64,000 bases of DNA from Shewanella putrefaciens (GCF_016406305.1 NZ_CP066369.1:1816501-1880500); one strand, 5' to 3'; positions 45,737-55,669 are shown, counted from the stretch's first letter. Program-made: numbers and translations. The notes: generated from the letters alone by a model not told the origin.

Positions 45737-47005
45737 CTAAGGCCGCGTTTGGTTGTTAAGGCTTTGCTGAATGCGTCTTTCAACTAGTTTAGATATGAGA
45801 TACATCATCAAATAGCCCGTGCCTAAGGCTAAAATCACCGCGACGACATTCTCCGTATACAGGCGGTAAGCGTAGAAAGTACCGACCAGTACTGCGATAC
45901 CAGCAAGGCGAATAAGTAGGCTTTGAGTAAAGTAGCCATGAGCTTTGATATAAGCTAGCTGGTAGCCATTGAGCATCATAAATATAAAAAACATGGAGAA
46001 ATGCATTAATACTGGGGCCGCTTTAATATATTGCTCGGGGAACAACCAAGCGACTAACGGCTTGCTCGCAAAGACCATAACGACAAAAAAAATACCGCTG
46101 ATCCACAAAGAAACTTTCGTCAGCCATGACTTTATTTGTTGGACTTCAGCAAAACGGTTTTCTCGTACGCACACTGCAACTTCGGGCAGTACAAACCGGT
46201 AGATGGGAAAGACAAAAAGTAGGGTGAGGTAAGTGATCATCGGCCGCACCACTACTTGGAAATCACCCAGTTCATCTATGCTGAAATAGGCAATAGTCAG
46301 CAGTACAGTGATGTAAATCATCAAGATACTGGCACCCGCTTCCATGGACGCCGTCAGGCTTTTCTTCATAAAACTGCGTAAACCCGTATCAAAATGCACT
46401 GCACTTAAGGGCGGAGTGGCAATATCTTTGCGCCGTTTTAAGTACATATATAAGGCAATGATGAGCGAAGACAGTGTCATGCTGTAAAAGAGTGATGCAA
46501 TGGCGGTTTGTTTTAAGCCATAGAAACATAATAAAAAGCTAGTCACTTGCGCGAGCGGCTCTAACCAAGTGACTCGATTGGAGATGGCATATAGCCGGTA
46601 CATGGCAATTTGATTGGTAAAATAGACCTTGAGCCCCATACTCAAAATAATCCCAACCAATTGAAAATATTCTACATTAAGATGCAATTTGTGCTTGATA
46701 TAGGGTAAAACTAAGCCCCATGTCAGTAGTACCATAGCGATCAAGCTGTAGCGGAATATATTGGTGATATCCACATCTTGCTTGGTCTGGGAGTAGGTCA
46801 CCACCATAGAGGAGCGAAATCCCGTCATTAGGATTAGCGACAGTGAGATAATGTCGATCACTGTGTGATAGAGCGCTAGATCGGCTTTGGCAACCCATTG
46901 TGCTAGCCAGAGTTTAAATAGAAACCCCACAGAAATACTGGCGAGTGATGCCCAGAACCCCGCAATAATTGCCTGCTTAACCCGTTGAAGTGAGGTGCTT
47001 TCCAT
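45737..47005 (-). CDS. Oligosaccharide flippase-like membrane protein
   Basis: The 422-residue protein has about 12 predicted membrane helices and resembles polysaccharide exporters of the Wzx/MATE-like superfamily. No glycosyltransferase or polymerase gene is next to it, so the substrate is unknown. ATG 47005 is chosen over a TTG 6 bp upstream. Neither has a good ribosome-binding site. Confidence 0.75.
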   Translation of the reverse strand: MESTSLQRVKQAIIAGFWASLASISVGFLFKLWLAQWVAKADLALYHTVIDIISLSLILMTGFRSSMVVTYSQTKQDVDITNIFRYSLIAMVLLTWGLVLPYIKHKLHLNVEYFQLVGIILSMGLKVYFTNQIAMYRLYAISNRVTWLEPLAQVTSFLLCFYGLKQTAIASLFYSMTLSSLIIALYMYLKRRKDIATPPLSAVHFDTGLRSFMKKSLTASMEAGASILMIYITVLLTIAYFSIDELGDFQVVVRPMITYLTLLFVFPIYRFVLPEVAVCVRENRFAEVQQIKSWLTKVSLWISGIFFVVMVFASKPLVAWLFPEQYIKAAPVLMHFSMFFIFMMLNGYQLAYIKAHGYFTQSLLIRLAGIAVLVGTFYAYRLYTENVVAVILALGTGYLMMYLISKLVERRIQQSLNNQTRP

Positions 47006-47011
47006 TATCAA

Positions 47012-47373
47012 AATCCAGCGTTAGTCTACGGTCATTATCGGGATGCTATGAATTCAATTAAGATTTTGCCTTAGTCGCATGAGTATTTTTAGGTGACACT
47101 TATCTTGTTCTGTTCAATATCTTTTCACCCTACATGAGTCTAGCATTTAGCCAATTTACGACCAATAGCCAGATAGTAAAGATATGATAAATATCAATAT
47201 GTTGCTTTATTGTAAGTTAGAACGTTATTGAGTGAGGACTGGGGTGATAAATTGTCTTACAGACAATGTTTTTTGATAGATCAAAGCAGTATTAGGAAGT
47301 ACAACTACGCCCAGATAAGAACTGGGCGTAGTTGTAAAAGTGTCAGTTATAAATACCATTTTGCCATGCGAAG
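47012..47373. other. Gene-free stretch with two hairpins
   Basis: It holds a plus-strand terminator-like hairpin (ATTGTCT / AGACAAT then GTTTTTT, 47251-47274) with no plus-strand gene before it. It also holds a perfect 14-bp hairpin (ACAACTACGCCCAG / CTGGGCGTAGTTGT, 47301-47335) that probably ends the gene on the minus strand to its right. The first hairpin could belong to an unrecognised small RNA. Confidence 0.5.
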
Positions 47374-47712
47374 TTAATCGGTAATGATATTGACTATATC
47401 GAGAATTTGACGGCTTTTTTCATCTAACTTAATAATAGAATCTTCGACTTGAATGCTGATCCGGCCATCTTTATCTAAAGGAACGACAATACGGCCGCGG
47501 TCATAGATGTCATAGTCAAGCACATCGCCACGGCGAAGTTTTTTCTGCCAACCCGGTGGTAGTGGCTCTCCTCGCTCAACTTTTTTCTGTAATCCTGGTG
47601 GTAAGTCTTTGTCTTTTTTAACTTGATCATTGTCAGGTTTAGCAAAGGCTAACATGGGGGCCATTAGGCTGAATGTGAGGCCTGTGATAATCACTAAGGT
47701 TAATTTATTCAT
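47374..47712 (-). CDS. Small secreted protein, RcnB/CigR-like
   Basis: The 112-residue protein has a signal peptide ending at A-F-A, a charged segment with repeated L-P-P-G-x-Q-K-K motifs, and a short C-terminal domain beginning R-G-D-V-L-D-Y. The L-P-P-G repeats are typical of RcnB/CigR-like periplasmic proteins. The function is not known here. Confidence 0.7.
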   Translation of the reverse strand: MNKLTLVIITGLTFSLMAPMLAFAKPDNDQVKKDKDLPPGLQKKVERGEPLPPGWQKKLRRGDVLDYDIYDRGRIVVPLDKDGRISIQVEDSIIKLDEKSRQILDIVNIITD

Positions 47713-47796
47713 CTATGCTCCTAAAAGCGTTTAGTTGATACAGTGACAATAGTTTAGCTTAAATGAACCTTAGCTGAACGTACTATGTCATCGGGT

Positions 47797-48261
47797 TTAT
47801 TGACGGGTTAACATGAGTACCGCTTGCCATTGTTCGGCCGTGACGGGTTGAATACTGAGCCGAGATCCCTTAGAGACTAAATACATATCCGATAGTTGTG
47901 GCAGGCTTTTTATCAGACTTAAGGGAATAATATCATTAAATTTTTCGACAAAACGAATGTCGACCCTTAGCCATCTTGGTTTAGCGGGATCTGACTTAGG
48001 GTCGAAATATTTTGAGTCGGGATCAAAGGCGCTACTGTCGGGATAGGCCTGTGTCACGACTTCGGCAATCCCCACAATTCCGGGGACTTTGCAGCTTGAG
48101 TGATAAAAAAACACTTTGTCGCCAATTTGCATGGCGTCACGCATAAAATTACGCGCCTGATAGTTGCGAATGCCAAACCAAGCTTCGGTCTGGTTCGGGC
48201 AAGCCTTAAGATCATCGATGCTGAATTCATCGGGCTCTGATTTCATAAGCCAATAGTTCAT
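47797..48261 (-). CDS. EVE domain protein
   Basis: The 154-residue protein is a single EVE domain, related to human THYN1 and to YTH-type modified-base readers. The family start M-N-Y-W-L-M-K-S-E-P-D-E-F-S and W-F-G-I-R-N-Y-Q-A-R-N-F-M are present. EVE domains are thought to bind modified nucleotides. The ligand here is unknown. It is monocistronic. Confidence 0.9.
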   Translation of the reverse strand: MNYWLMKSEPDEFSIDDLKACPNQTEAWFGIRNYQARNFMRDAMQIGDKVFFYHSSCKVPGIVGIAEVVTQAYPDSSAFDPDSKYFDPKSDPAKPRWLRVDIRFVEKFNDIIPLSLIKSLPQLSDMYLVSKGSRLSIQPVTAEQWQAVLMLTRQ

Positions 48262-48517
48262 CTTGTTTCCTTACTGCTCATTTCTGTTAATTGCTTTAAT
48301 GCCCTTGAGTTTAACTTAATCTTTCCTCATCCCCTAGTTAACCACCTGTTATGGCTATTGTTGATTTGATTAAGTTGCTGTTCAGATAGCGCGGCTTACC
48401 CTGTAGGCATCAATGATGTTTGGTATGCCTTATGCAGCTTTCAGTGCATTAGGCAAAGCGTCAATTTCGAGCGTGTTCACTGGCTCTTTGATAACCCAAA
48501 TCAGTGGGGTGCACTAT

Positions 48518-48916
48518 ATGGTAACTTCAACAATGTCGACAACTTCAACCATGACGTCTGACTGTGGTTTGTACACTAAATATCTCAAAGATCTCACCGC
48601 AGGTGACGTGAGTTTACACCATGATCGCATGTTGGAATTCATCAACGATTTGACCACCCAAGGCTGGTTGTTAGCGAATTTCACCTGGGATTATTGGTAC
48701 AATAACAGCTACTTAGTCGACAAGCCTGCCTATATTCGCGATGCAAGCATTGCCCAATGCAAGTTGCTGTTGACCGCAATGACGCGCTTAGAAGTCTTTA
48801 GCCCCGGCGTGTTAGAAAATATGCGTCGTCAAGGTATTTTGCTGGCGATTGTTGAACGGCTCCAAAGTTTGAATGTATCTAAATCTGATACACATTTTGA
48901 ATTTATAAGTCGTTAA
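48518..48916 (+). CDS. DUF6508-like hypothetical protein
   Basis: The C-terminal part (S-I-A-Q-C-K-L-L-L-T-A-M-T-R, then F-S-P-G-V-L-E-N-M) resembles DUF6508 proteins as I recall the family, with no known function. The start is uncertain. ATG 48518 has a G-rich ribosome-binding-like sequence upstream, while the frame is open back to ATG 48413 with a sequence unlike the family. Confidence 0.6.
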   Translation: MVTSTMSTTSTMTSDCGLYTKYLKDLTAGDVSLHHDRMLEFINDLTTQGWLLANFTWDYWYNNSYLVDKPAYIRDASIAQCKLLLTAMTRLEVFSPGVLENMRRQGILLAIVERLQSLNVSKSDTHFEFISR

Positions 48917-49039
48917 ACCTATGGCGAATGACTTGCCATATTCTTTAGTCTAATAAGGCGTTTTTTTACTTGTGACCTAATCCGTGGATTGGTTAGTTTG
49001 GAGTTCGCTAACCATAATAATAAATGCACGGAGGCCTAA

Positions 49040-50767
49040 ATGTCTGTTTCAACTCGCCAAGCAAGCGATTCCCTCAAGCCCGCCCCACTCAAATACAGCG
49101 AGTTTCGGGGGGGAACAACCCCCGAACTCGTTGATAAAACCATAGGCCAATATCTGGATGATATTGCTAAAGCTTATCCCGACCAGCTCGCTGTCGTGGT
49201 TCATCATCAAGATGTTCGCTGGAATTATCGTCAGTATCTTGCGCAAATCGACTCGCTTGCCACAGGATTATTAAAACTCGGTATTAAGTCTGGTGATAGG
49301 GTGGGGATTTGGTCGCCTAACAATATTGAATGGTGCCTAACCCAATATGCGACCGCTAAAATTGGCGCCATTATGGTATGTATTAACCCTGCTTATCGCC
49401 CTGAAGAATTGCAGTATGCCTTAACCAATGTGGGGTGCCGCGCCCTGATTTGTGCCGATAGGTTTAAGTCCAGCAATTATCTTGAGATGTTATACCAATT
49501 GGCGCCCGAGTTAACGACTTGCCCTGCAGGTAAATTACAAGCCAAAGCCGTACCTGAGCTTGAGTTTGTGATCCGTATGGGCGCTGAAAAATCCGTCGGT
49601 ATGTTGAATTTTGATGACTTGATCGTTGATGTGACCGCCGCTGACAGGATAATGCTCAAGAGTATTGCTAAGGAATTAAGCCCCTTTGATGCCATTAATA
49701 TCCAGTTTACCTCTGGCACCACGGGTAGCCCGAAAGGTGCGACCCTATCTCACCATAACATTTTGAATAATGGTTATTTAGTCGCAGAGGCGATGAAATT
49801 TACCTGTCACGATAAACTCTGTATTCCGGTTCCCTTATACCATTGTTTTGGCATGGTGCTTGGTAATTTAGTGTGTTTAGCGAAAGGCGCTGCGGCAGTA
49901 TTTCCAGGGGAGTCCTTCGATCCGCTCACAACCTTGCAAGTTGTTGAAAATGAGCGCTGCACAGCTTTGCATGGTGTTCCAACCATGTTTATTGCCGAAC
50001 TTGAACACCCTGAGTTTGCGCGTTTTGATTTGCGTTCACTGCGAACCGGTGTCATGGCGGGGGCAACTTGCCCAGAGGAGGTGATGCGCCGGGTACAAAA
50101 CCTGATGTATATGCAGGAGGTACTTATTGGCTACGGTCAAACTGAATGTAGCCCGCTTAACCACATCACTGAGATTGATTCCCCCGTCGAAAAGCGGGTA
50201 TTGACTGTGGGGCGAGCATTACCCCACACCGAAGTGAAAATCGTTGATGAATTTGGTGAGGTGTTGCCGATTAATCAACCCGGTGAAGTCTGCAGTCGCG
50301 GTTATTGCATTATGCAGTGTTATTGGAACGACCCCGACAAAACGGCGGCAACCATTGACAGTGAGGGTTGGCTGCATTCGGGCGATATTGGCCAAATGGA
50401 TGAGCAAGGCTATGTGCAAATTGTTGGCCGAATTAAAGATATGATTATTCGCGGTGGCGAGAATATCTATCCCCGTGAAATCGAAGAGAAGCTCTATACC
50501 CATAAAGATGTGCAGGATGCGGCGGTCTTTGGGGTACAAAGCGATAAGTACGGTGAAGAAGTCTGTGCTTGGATCAAAGTTCGCTCGGGAGCTTCGATTT
50601 CAGAGGCGGATATTCGGCATTTTCTTACCGAGAAGTTTGCCTACTTTAAGGTGCCGCGCTATATCAAATTTGTGGAGCAGTATCCTATGACTGTCACAGG
50701 TAAAATTCAAAAATTCAAAATGCGCGAGCTTATGTATCAAGAACTGCATCAAGATATTAATGGCTAA
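49040..50767 (+). CDS. AMP-binding acyl-CoA synthetase
   Basis: The 575-residue protein is an ANL-superfamily ligase that probably activates medium- or long-chain fatty acids. The AMP signature is F-T-S-G-T-T-G-S-P-K-G, followed by Y-G-Q-T-E-C-S, L-H-S-G-D-I-G and the C-terminal catalytic lysine in T-V-T-G-K-I-Q-K. Substrate length cannot be read from the sequence. It is monocistronic with GGAGG upstream and a terminator after it. Confidence 0.88.
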   Translation: MSVSTRQASDSLKPAPLKYSEFRGGTTPELVDKTIGQYLDDIAKAYPDQLAVVVHHQDVRWNYRQYLAQIDSLATGLLKLGIKSGDRVGIWSPNNIEWCLTQYATAKIGAIMVCINPAYRPEELQYALTNVGCRALICADRFKSSNYLEMLYQLAPELTTCPAGKLQAKAVPELEFVIRMGAEKSVGMLNFDDLIVDVTAADRIMLKSIAKELSPFDAINIQFTSGTTGSPKGATLSHHNILNNGYLVAEAMKFTCHDKLCIPVPLYHCFGMVLGNLVCLAKGAAAVFPGESFDPLTTLQVVENERCTALHGVPTMFIAELEHPEFARFDLRSLRTGVMAGATCPEEVMRRVQNLMYMQEVLIGYGQTECSPLNHITEIDSPVEKRVLTVGRALPHTEVKIVDEFGEVLPINQPGEVCSRGYCIMQCYWNDPDKTAATIDSEGWLHSGDIGQMDEQGYVQIVGRIKDMIIRGGENIYPREIEEKLYTHKDVQDAAVFGVQSDKYGEEVCAWIKVRSGASISEADIRHFLTEKFAYFKVPRYIKFVEQYPMTVTGKIQKFKMRELMYQELHQDING

Positions 50768-50811
50768 ACGCTACTGTGTTTAGCCTGATACTATTTTGTT
50801 AGTGCCTTCCT

Positions 50812-50842
50812 CAAGCCGCACCATGCGGCTTGATTTCTATCA
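50812..50842 (+). terminator. Terminator after the acyl-CoA synthetase gene
   Basis: A 9-bp perfect stem (CAAGCCGCA / TGCGGCTTG) with a CCA loop is followed by ATTTCTAT. Confidence 0.7.
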
Positions 50843-50962
50843 TTTGTCATAAATCTTCACTTTTCCATAGTGACTTCAGGCATATACTAAACGAGGATGT
50901 AGTATTTTACGGCGTTAACGGTTATTTAAAGTAGATAGTTCCATTATGGTCAAGGAGTCAAT

Positions 50963-51727
50963 ATGGTCAGATGGTGTGTAGCACTCCTTTGTCAGGCCTT
51001 GTTTTTCATTGGCTTGTCGATGACTCCCGCTAGGGCTGACACCTTAGTACTGACTTCTTTACTTTGGCCCCCTTATTCCGGACAACAATTAGCGCAGCAG
51101 GGCGCGAGTATTGCGGTTACCCGTGCGGCACTCAAAGTGATGGGGCACGAGTTGAAAGTGGACTTTTACCCTTGGAGCCGCGCGGTTAAATTGGCCTCTA
51201 TGCCTAGCGGCGATTACCAAGGTTATTTGCCTGAATACTACTATGATACTGAAAAATTTGTATTTTCTAGCTCCATTGGTACTAGCCCATTAGGATTGGT
51301 CGAACAAACATCCCATCCCATCAGTTGGCATTATGTGGCAGATCTTAATCGCTACACTTTAGGTGTCGTGAAAGATTATGTGAATACTGATGTGCTCGAT
51401 AGCATGATTGTATCGGGTGCCCAAGCCGTAGAAGCCGTCACTTCGGATGAACATAATATTAAAAAGGTGGCCGCAGGCCGTATTGATGCAGCGGTAATAG
51501 ATGTGAATGTGTTGCAATATTTATTGAAACAGAAAACCCTGCAGCCACTGGCTGATAAGCTTCAAATTAATCGACAGCTTCTCGCAAATAAGCAGCTTTA
51601 TATAGCCTTTAGAAACAATGATGAAGGCCGTCGTTGGCGGGACATAGTCGATCGCGGGCTAGCACAAATTGATGCCGAAGCCTTAGCCAATGATCTGCTC
51701 TACCATGATGACGCTGTTACTGAATAG
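50963..51727 (+). CDS. Periplasmic solute-binding protein-like (SBP_bac_3 type)
   Basis: The 254-residue protein has a signal peptide ending at A-R-A and the layout of type 3 solute-binding proteins (L-L-W-P-P-Y-S-G near the start, F-Y-P-W-S-R-A, and later A-G-R-I-D-A-A-V-I-D). No ABC permease is adjacent. In Shewanella many such stand-alone proteins exist with unknown ligands. AAGGAG precedes the start. Confidence 0.8.
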   Translation: MVRWCVALLCQALFFIGLSMTPARADTLVLTSLLWPPYSGQQLAQQGASIAVTRAALKVMGHELKVDFYPWSRAVKLASMPSGDYQGYLPEYYYDTEKFVFSSSIGTSPLGLVEQTSHPISWHYVADLNRYTLGVVKDYVNTDVLDSMIVSGAQAVEAVTSDEHNIKKVAAGRIDAAVIDVNVLQYLLKQKTLQPLADKLQINRQLLANKQLYIAFRNNDEGRRWRDIVDRGLAQIDAEALANDLLYHDDAVTE

Positions 51728-51810
51728 TTCCTGTCATACAGCTGTCGTAATTTGCCATTAGCATCAGTTTAACGGTATGAGTCATTGCTCATCTCACTAT
51801 TCTGGATGAT

Positions 51811-52839
51811 ATGGATAAACTTCCCTTTGAGTTAGATACACTGCAACAACTTATTGATACTCATCATCTTAAGTTGCAGTACCAAATCCTCGCTGACATT
51901 CCCTTTCGAAATGAGCATTTCCCCCTTTATAGCGTTGAACTTGGGGTGATTGCCGAGCCTTGTCCAACTGTGCTGTTTGTTGGTGGTGTACACGGTGTCG
52001 AGCGCATTGGTGCTCAGGTGATATTGGCACTGCTGAACAGCTTGCTGCAACGCCTTGTATGGGATAAACATTTACAGCAACTGTTGAGCGGAATTCGGCT
52101 CGCCTTTGTCCCCGTGGTCAACCCTGTTGGTTTGTTTCTGGGAACTCGAGGTAATGGCAATCAAGTGGATTTGATGCGCAATGCCCCGATAGACTCCGCT
52201 GAAAAAGTGTCTTTTATGGTTGGGGGCCAGCGTTTATCCCCCCGTCTGCCATGGTTTCGAGGCATTGGTGGTATGGAGCTTGAGACCGCAGGTGTGGTTG
52301 CCTATGTACAGCAACTACTCAAGCGCAGTACGAGTCTGATTTCATTAGATGCCCATTCGGGTTTCGGCTTGACCGATCATATTTGGTTTCCTTATGCCCA
52401 TACCCGCGCCGCCTTTGAAAATGCCCATTTTATCTTTCATCTTAAGCAATTGTTTGAAATAAGTTATCCCCATCATGGCCATTATCGATTAGCGCCGCAG
52501 AGTCAATTTTATCGCACCCACGGTGACATTTGGGATTATCTCTATTGCCAGCATCAGGGTGAGATGTCGAACGCGGCAGTGCCCTTTTTGCCCTTGACTC
52601 TTGAAATGGGATCTTGGGCATGGATAAAGAAAAACCCAAGGCAGATTTTTAATTTTGCAGGTTTTTTTAACCCGCAGAAAACCCATCGTCACCACAGGAT
52701 TTTGCGCAGGCACACAGTGCTGATGCAATTTTTAATGGAGGCGGCCTATGCTAAAGAATTAGAGCAATTATCGTCTGAGCGTTTAGCCGAATTGGCCCAG
52801 AGCGCACAGCATTTTTGGTATCGGGAGGCTAAGTCATGA
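51811..52839 (+). CDS. M14 family zinc carboxypeptidase-like protein
   Basis: The 342-residue protein carries the M14 zinc site as His61 and Glu64 in G-G-V-H-G-V-E-R, and His182 in S-L-D-A-H-S-G-F-G. No signal peptide is seen, so it should be cytosolic. Its stop overlaps the start of the alpha/beta hydrolase gene by 4 bp (ATGA), suggesting translational coupling. Confidence 0.85.
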   Translation: MDKLPFELDTLQQLIDTHHLKLQYQILADIPFRNEHFPLYSVELGVIAEPCPTVLFVGGVHGVERIGAQVILALLNSLLQRLVWDKHLQQLLSGIRLAFVPVVNPVGLFLGTRGNGNQVDLMRNAPIDSAEKVSFMVGGQRLSPRLPWFRGIGGMELETAGVVAYVQQLLKRSTSLISLDAHSGFGLTDHIWFPYAHTRAAFENAHFIFHLKQLFEISYPHHGHYRLAPQSQFYRTHGDIWDYLYCQHQGEMSNAAVPFLPLTLEMGSWAWIKKNPRQIFNFAGFFNPQKTHRHHRILRRHTVLMQFLMEAAYAKELEQLSSERLAELAQSAQHFWYREAKS

Positions 52840-53714
52840 CGACTTGGGTGTTATTACGCGGCTTAATGCGAGATCAGCGCCATTGGCATGGCTTTGATCA
52901 GCGGCTTCGGCAGAAGGGATTGAGAGTCTTAACCCCCGATCTCCCCGGAAATGGCCGCCTTACACATATTACGAGTCCGCTGAACATCGCCGACTATGCC
53001 GCGGCGGTCTGGCAGCAAATTGACGAGCATTGCAGTGAGGCTGAACCTTTTTATCTGCTCGGTTTATCCATGGGCGGCATGCTAGCAATGGAGATGGCTC
53101 GCCAAAGGCCATGGCAGATAAAACAGGTATTTATCCTTAATAGTAGCGCTGCTAATTTATCAACTTGGTTTCAAAGATTTAATCCAATTCATGCAGTTAA
53201 AGCTATTTTTTTGAGAAAAAAAGGCAAAGATTTAAATGCGATAGAATCGAGCATTGTGCGTTTGACCAGTTTTCGCCACCGCAATGATAGGCAGCTTATT
53301 GCCCATTGGAGTCAGTTGCGTAGGGCATCTTGCCCTAGTTTGAGTAACACATGGCGCCAGCTTTGGGCGGCATTGATATATCAGTGCCCAGCCACACTTT
53401 TTGTCCCAGTTAGCGTACTTTGCGGTGACCGTGATGCGCTCGTGAGCATTGAGTCCAGTCGTGCCTTGGCAAGGCATTTTCAAACTGAATTAATTGTATT
53501 GGCCTATTGTGGCCATGATGCGGCCATCGATGTACCAGCTAAGTTGGCACATTACCTGTTGGCATTGGCGCAGTCGGTTAAGATCCCCAAATCCACTTTA
53601 CAGGCTGAAACAAGCGTCAAAAATGTTCACATACTGGATGAAGAGCGAAGGCAAGATGAGGCTGGGTTGCTGGAGTGGGATAAAAAGGCGCTATCCAAGG
53701 TTGAGTGTGAATAG
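52836..53714 (+). CDS. Alpha/beta hydrolase
   Basis: The 292-residue protein shows the nucleophile Ser78 in G-L-S-M-G-G, an Asp in L-C-G-D-R-D-A-L-V and a late His in Y-C-G-H-D-A, forming a full catalytic triad. The substrate is unknown. Coupling to the M14 peptidase gene suggests a shared pathway. Confidence 0.85.
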   Translation: MTTWVLLRGLMRDQRHWHGFDQRLRQKGLRVLTPDLPGNGRLTHITSPLNIADYAAAVWQQIDEHCSEAEPFYLLGLSMGGMLAMEMARQRPWQIKQVFILNSSAANLSTWFQRFNPIHAVKAIFLRKKGKDLNAIESSIVRLTSFRHRNDRQLIAHWSQLRRASCPSLSNTWRQLWAALIYQCPATLFVPVSVLCGDRDALVSIESSRALARHFQTELIVLAYCGHDAAIDVPAKLAHYLLALAQSVKIPKSTLQAETSVKNVHILDEERRQDEAGLLEWDKKALSKVECE

Positions 53715-53743
53715 CGCCGATCCACGTTAAGTTGCGTTGGTCG

Positions 53744-54151
53744 TTAAGCTTTAGCCACGACGGTTTGACCTATTGGGGTGAGGCTTAACAGTGCCAATTT
53801 AATATGTTGGATCCCAAATGGGATGCCGATTATGGTCACAAAGCAGGCGAGGGCATGGGCTAAATGGCCTATGGCTAACCAGATCCCAAAGAGTAAGAAC
53901 CAAATGATATTGCCTATCATACCAAAGGCGCCGGTGCCTAAATCTTCACGCCCTGTTAGATGGCGGCGATTCATTTGCTCTTGACCGAAGGGCCAGAAGG
54001 TCATTTCGCCAATCACAAAACAGGCGCGGCCAAAGGGAATACCGATAATACTAATAAAGCACAAAATACCGGCGAGCCACCAAGCCAGTCCCATCACAAA
54101 CCCTCCTAGGACAAACCACGCAATATTGAATACTAAGCGTAAAAGCGCCAT
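53744..54151 (-). CDS. yccF: YccF family inner-membrane protein
   Basis: The 135-residue protein consists of two YccF (DUF307) repeats, each with a hydrophobic helix followed by I-G-I-P-F-G. The function is unknown. AAGGAG lies upstream of the start. Confidence 0.85.
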   Translation of the reverse strand: MALLRLVFNIAWFVLGGFVMGLAWWLAGILCFISIIGIPFGRACFVIGEMTFWPFGQEQMNRRHLTGREDLGTGAFGMIGNIIWFLLFGIWLAIGHLAHALACFVTIIGIPFGIQHIKLALLSLTPIGQTVVAKA

Positions 54152-54373
54152 GGAAAACTCCTTATTATCTTACAGACTTATTTTATTGGCCTACGGCTTG
54201 GGAAATACCTCTGCCACCACCGAGCGTTAATTTGATATTGCGAGAATTGTGCCAGTTATTTTGTTCTTAATAATCAGTCTATTGTCTTGTTTTTGTTGAG
54301 TGCTGATTGTGAGTTTCACCAAAAAGTCGTGAAATTACTAACTTCTTAAGGGCATGTTTTATAAAGGGGCTTT

Positions 54374-54652
54374 ATACCAATCACATTAAATATCTAATCA
54401 GTTCAGAGCCTCACAGGCATCTCAATCCAAGGCGCATTGACGCAGAAATGGTCATTCCCTTTTAAGTCAATGCAACACGGGAGTGGGGTGCCTGTGTGGC
54501 TCCCGAAGGGCGGCTGACGTTCACTACATGGCAACGCGCTTTATACTGCGTTCAAGGCTTTCGACAGAGCACCATTATGCCTTCAAGCCTTCGCCTTGTC
54601 TAAAGCGCGTTGAACTCCCGCTGAATGAACAGATATTTAATACGATTGGTAT
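54374..54652. mobile_element. MITE-like element of about 280 bp
   Basis: ATACCAATC at the left and GATTGGTAT at the right open imperfect terminal inverted repeats of about 30 bp (left ATTAAATATCT opposite right AGATATTTAAT). The GC-rich interior encodes no plausible protein. ATACCAATC-ended repeats of this type are common in Shewanella and Vibrio genomes. A 77-residue frame across it is an accident. Confidence 0.65.
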
Positions 54653-54705
54653 TACACTAGCCCATACCTTTGAGAGACCAAGACGTTTATTGTTTGAGTG
54701 CACCT

Positions 54706-55638
54706 ATGTTTGCTAATACCCCTGTCGAAAAGATGTTTTTTGCTGGCCGTGATATTTTTCTAAAACGTGATGATTTATTGCATCCGGCCTTTAGTGGTAA
54801 TAAGGCCCGTAAGTTTGCCTATTTTTTAGCACACGAATTTGCTGGCATTAAAAAAGTGATTGGTCACGGTTCACCACAGGCTAACTCCCTTTATTCGCTC
54901 TCGGCCCTTGCAAAAATCAAAGGCTGGCAGTGTGATTATTATGTCGATCATATCGCTAGTCATATCCTTAACAACCCTTCGGGAAATTATGCTGCAGCTG
55001 TGGCGAATGGCACTAATATCATCGATTTGAGTCAGTTAGGGGGCAGATCTACCCCGGATACGACTATTCGGTGCCAAGGGTATATCGAACAGCAGGTATT
55101 ACCCAATGAACCTGCAGCACTTTTTATCCCCGAAGGCGGACGCTGTAGTTACGCCGAATATGGCGTGAGCATACTTGCAAACGAGATAGTCATGTGGTCA
55201 AAAACGCATAACATCTCAGATTTAAAGGTGTTTTTACCCTCGGGAACGGGGACTACCGCGCTGTTTTTAAATCAGTATTTTATTCGGCAACAGACGGATA
55301 TTCGTGTCGTTACCTGTGCAGTTGTTGGCGGGGATGCCTATCTGAGACAACAGTTTACTATGCTGAATCCAGATTTAAGTGAACACCCACAGATAGTGAA
55401 TGTGGGCAAGAAATACCACTTTGGTAAACTTTATGCTGAGTTTTATGCCATGTGGCAGCGGGTCTGCGCCTCAGGGGTGCAGTTTGAGCTGCTCTACGAT
55501 CCCTTAGGGTTCATTGTGCTTGAGGATTATTTACAAGGCTGTGGTTCTAGTCCTGTGATGTATATCCACCAAGGTGGGTTGTTTGGTAATGACACTATGC
55601 TGCCGCGTTACCGGCGTAAATTTGCGAGTGATATTTAA
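54706..55638 (+). CDS. PLP-dependent deaminase/D-cysteine desulfhydrase family protein
   Basis: The 310-residue protein resembles 1-aminocyclopropane-1-carboxylate deaminase and D-cysteine desulfhydrase. The PLP lysine is expected in F-S-G-N-K-A-R-K-F, and the phosphate-binding turn in P-S-G-T-G-T-T-A. The natural substrate cannot be decided. ATG 54706 is chosen on family alignment. A TTG 36 bp upstream lies close to the MITE edge. The MITE may supply or replace the promoter. Confidence 0.82.
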   Translation: MFANTPVEKMFFAGRDIFLKRDDLLHPAFSGNKARKFAYFLAHEFAGIKKVIGHGSPQANSLYSLSALAKIKGWQCDYYVDHIASHILNNPSGNYAAAVANGTNIIDLSQLGGRSTPDTTIRCQGYIEQQVLPNEPAALFIPEGGRCSYAEYGVSILANEIVMWSKTHNISDLKVFLPSGTGTTALFLNQYFIRQQTDIRVVTCAVVGGDAYLRQQFTMLNPDLSEHPQIVNVGKKYHFGKLYAEFYAMWQRVCASGVQFELLYDPLGFIVLEDYLQGCGSSPVMYIHQGGLFGNDTMLPRYRRKFASDI

Positions 55639-55669
55639 GAAGGCTGCGCAATAAAACGCGCATATATTT

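Noticed and set aside
54483..54716. 77-residue frame across the MITE-like repeat
   Set aside because: It spans the right inverted repeat, runs into the next gene in another frame and has no ribosome-binding site.
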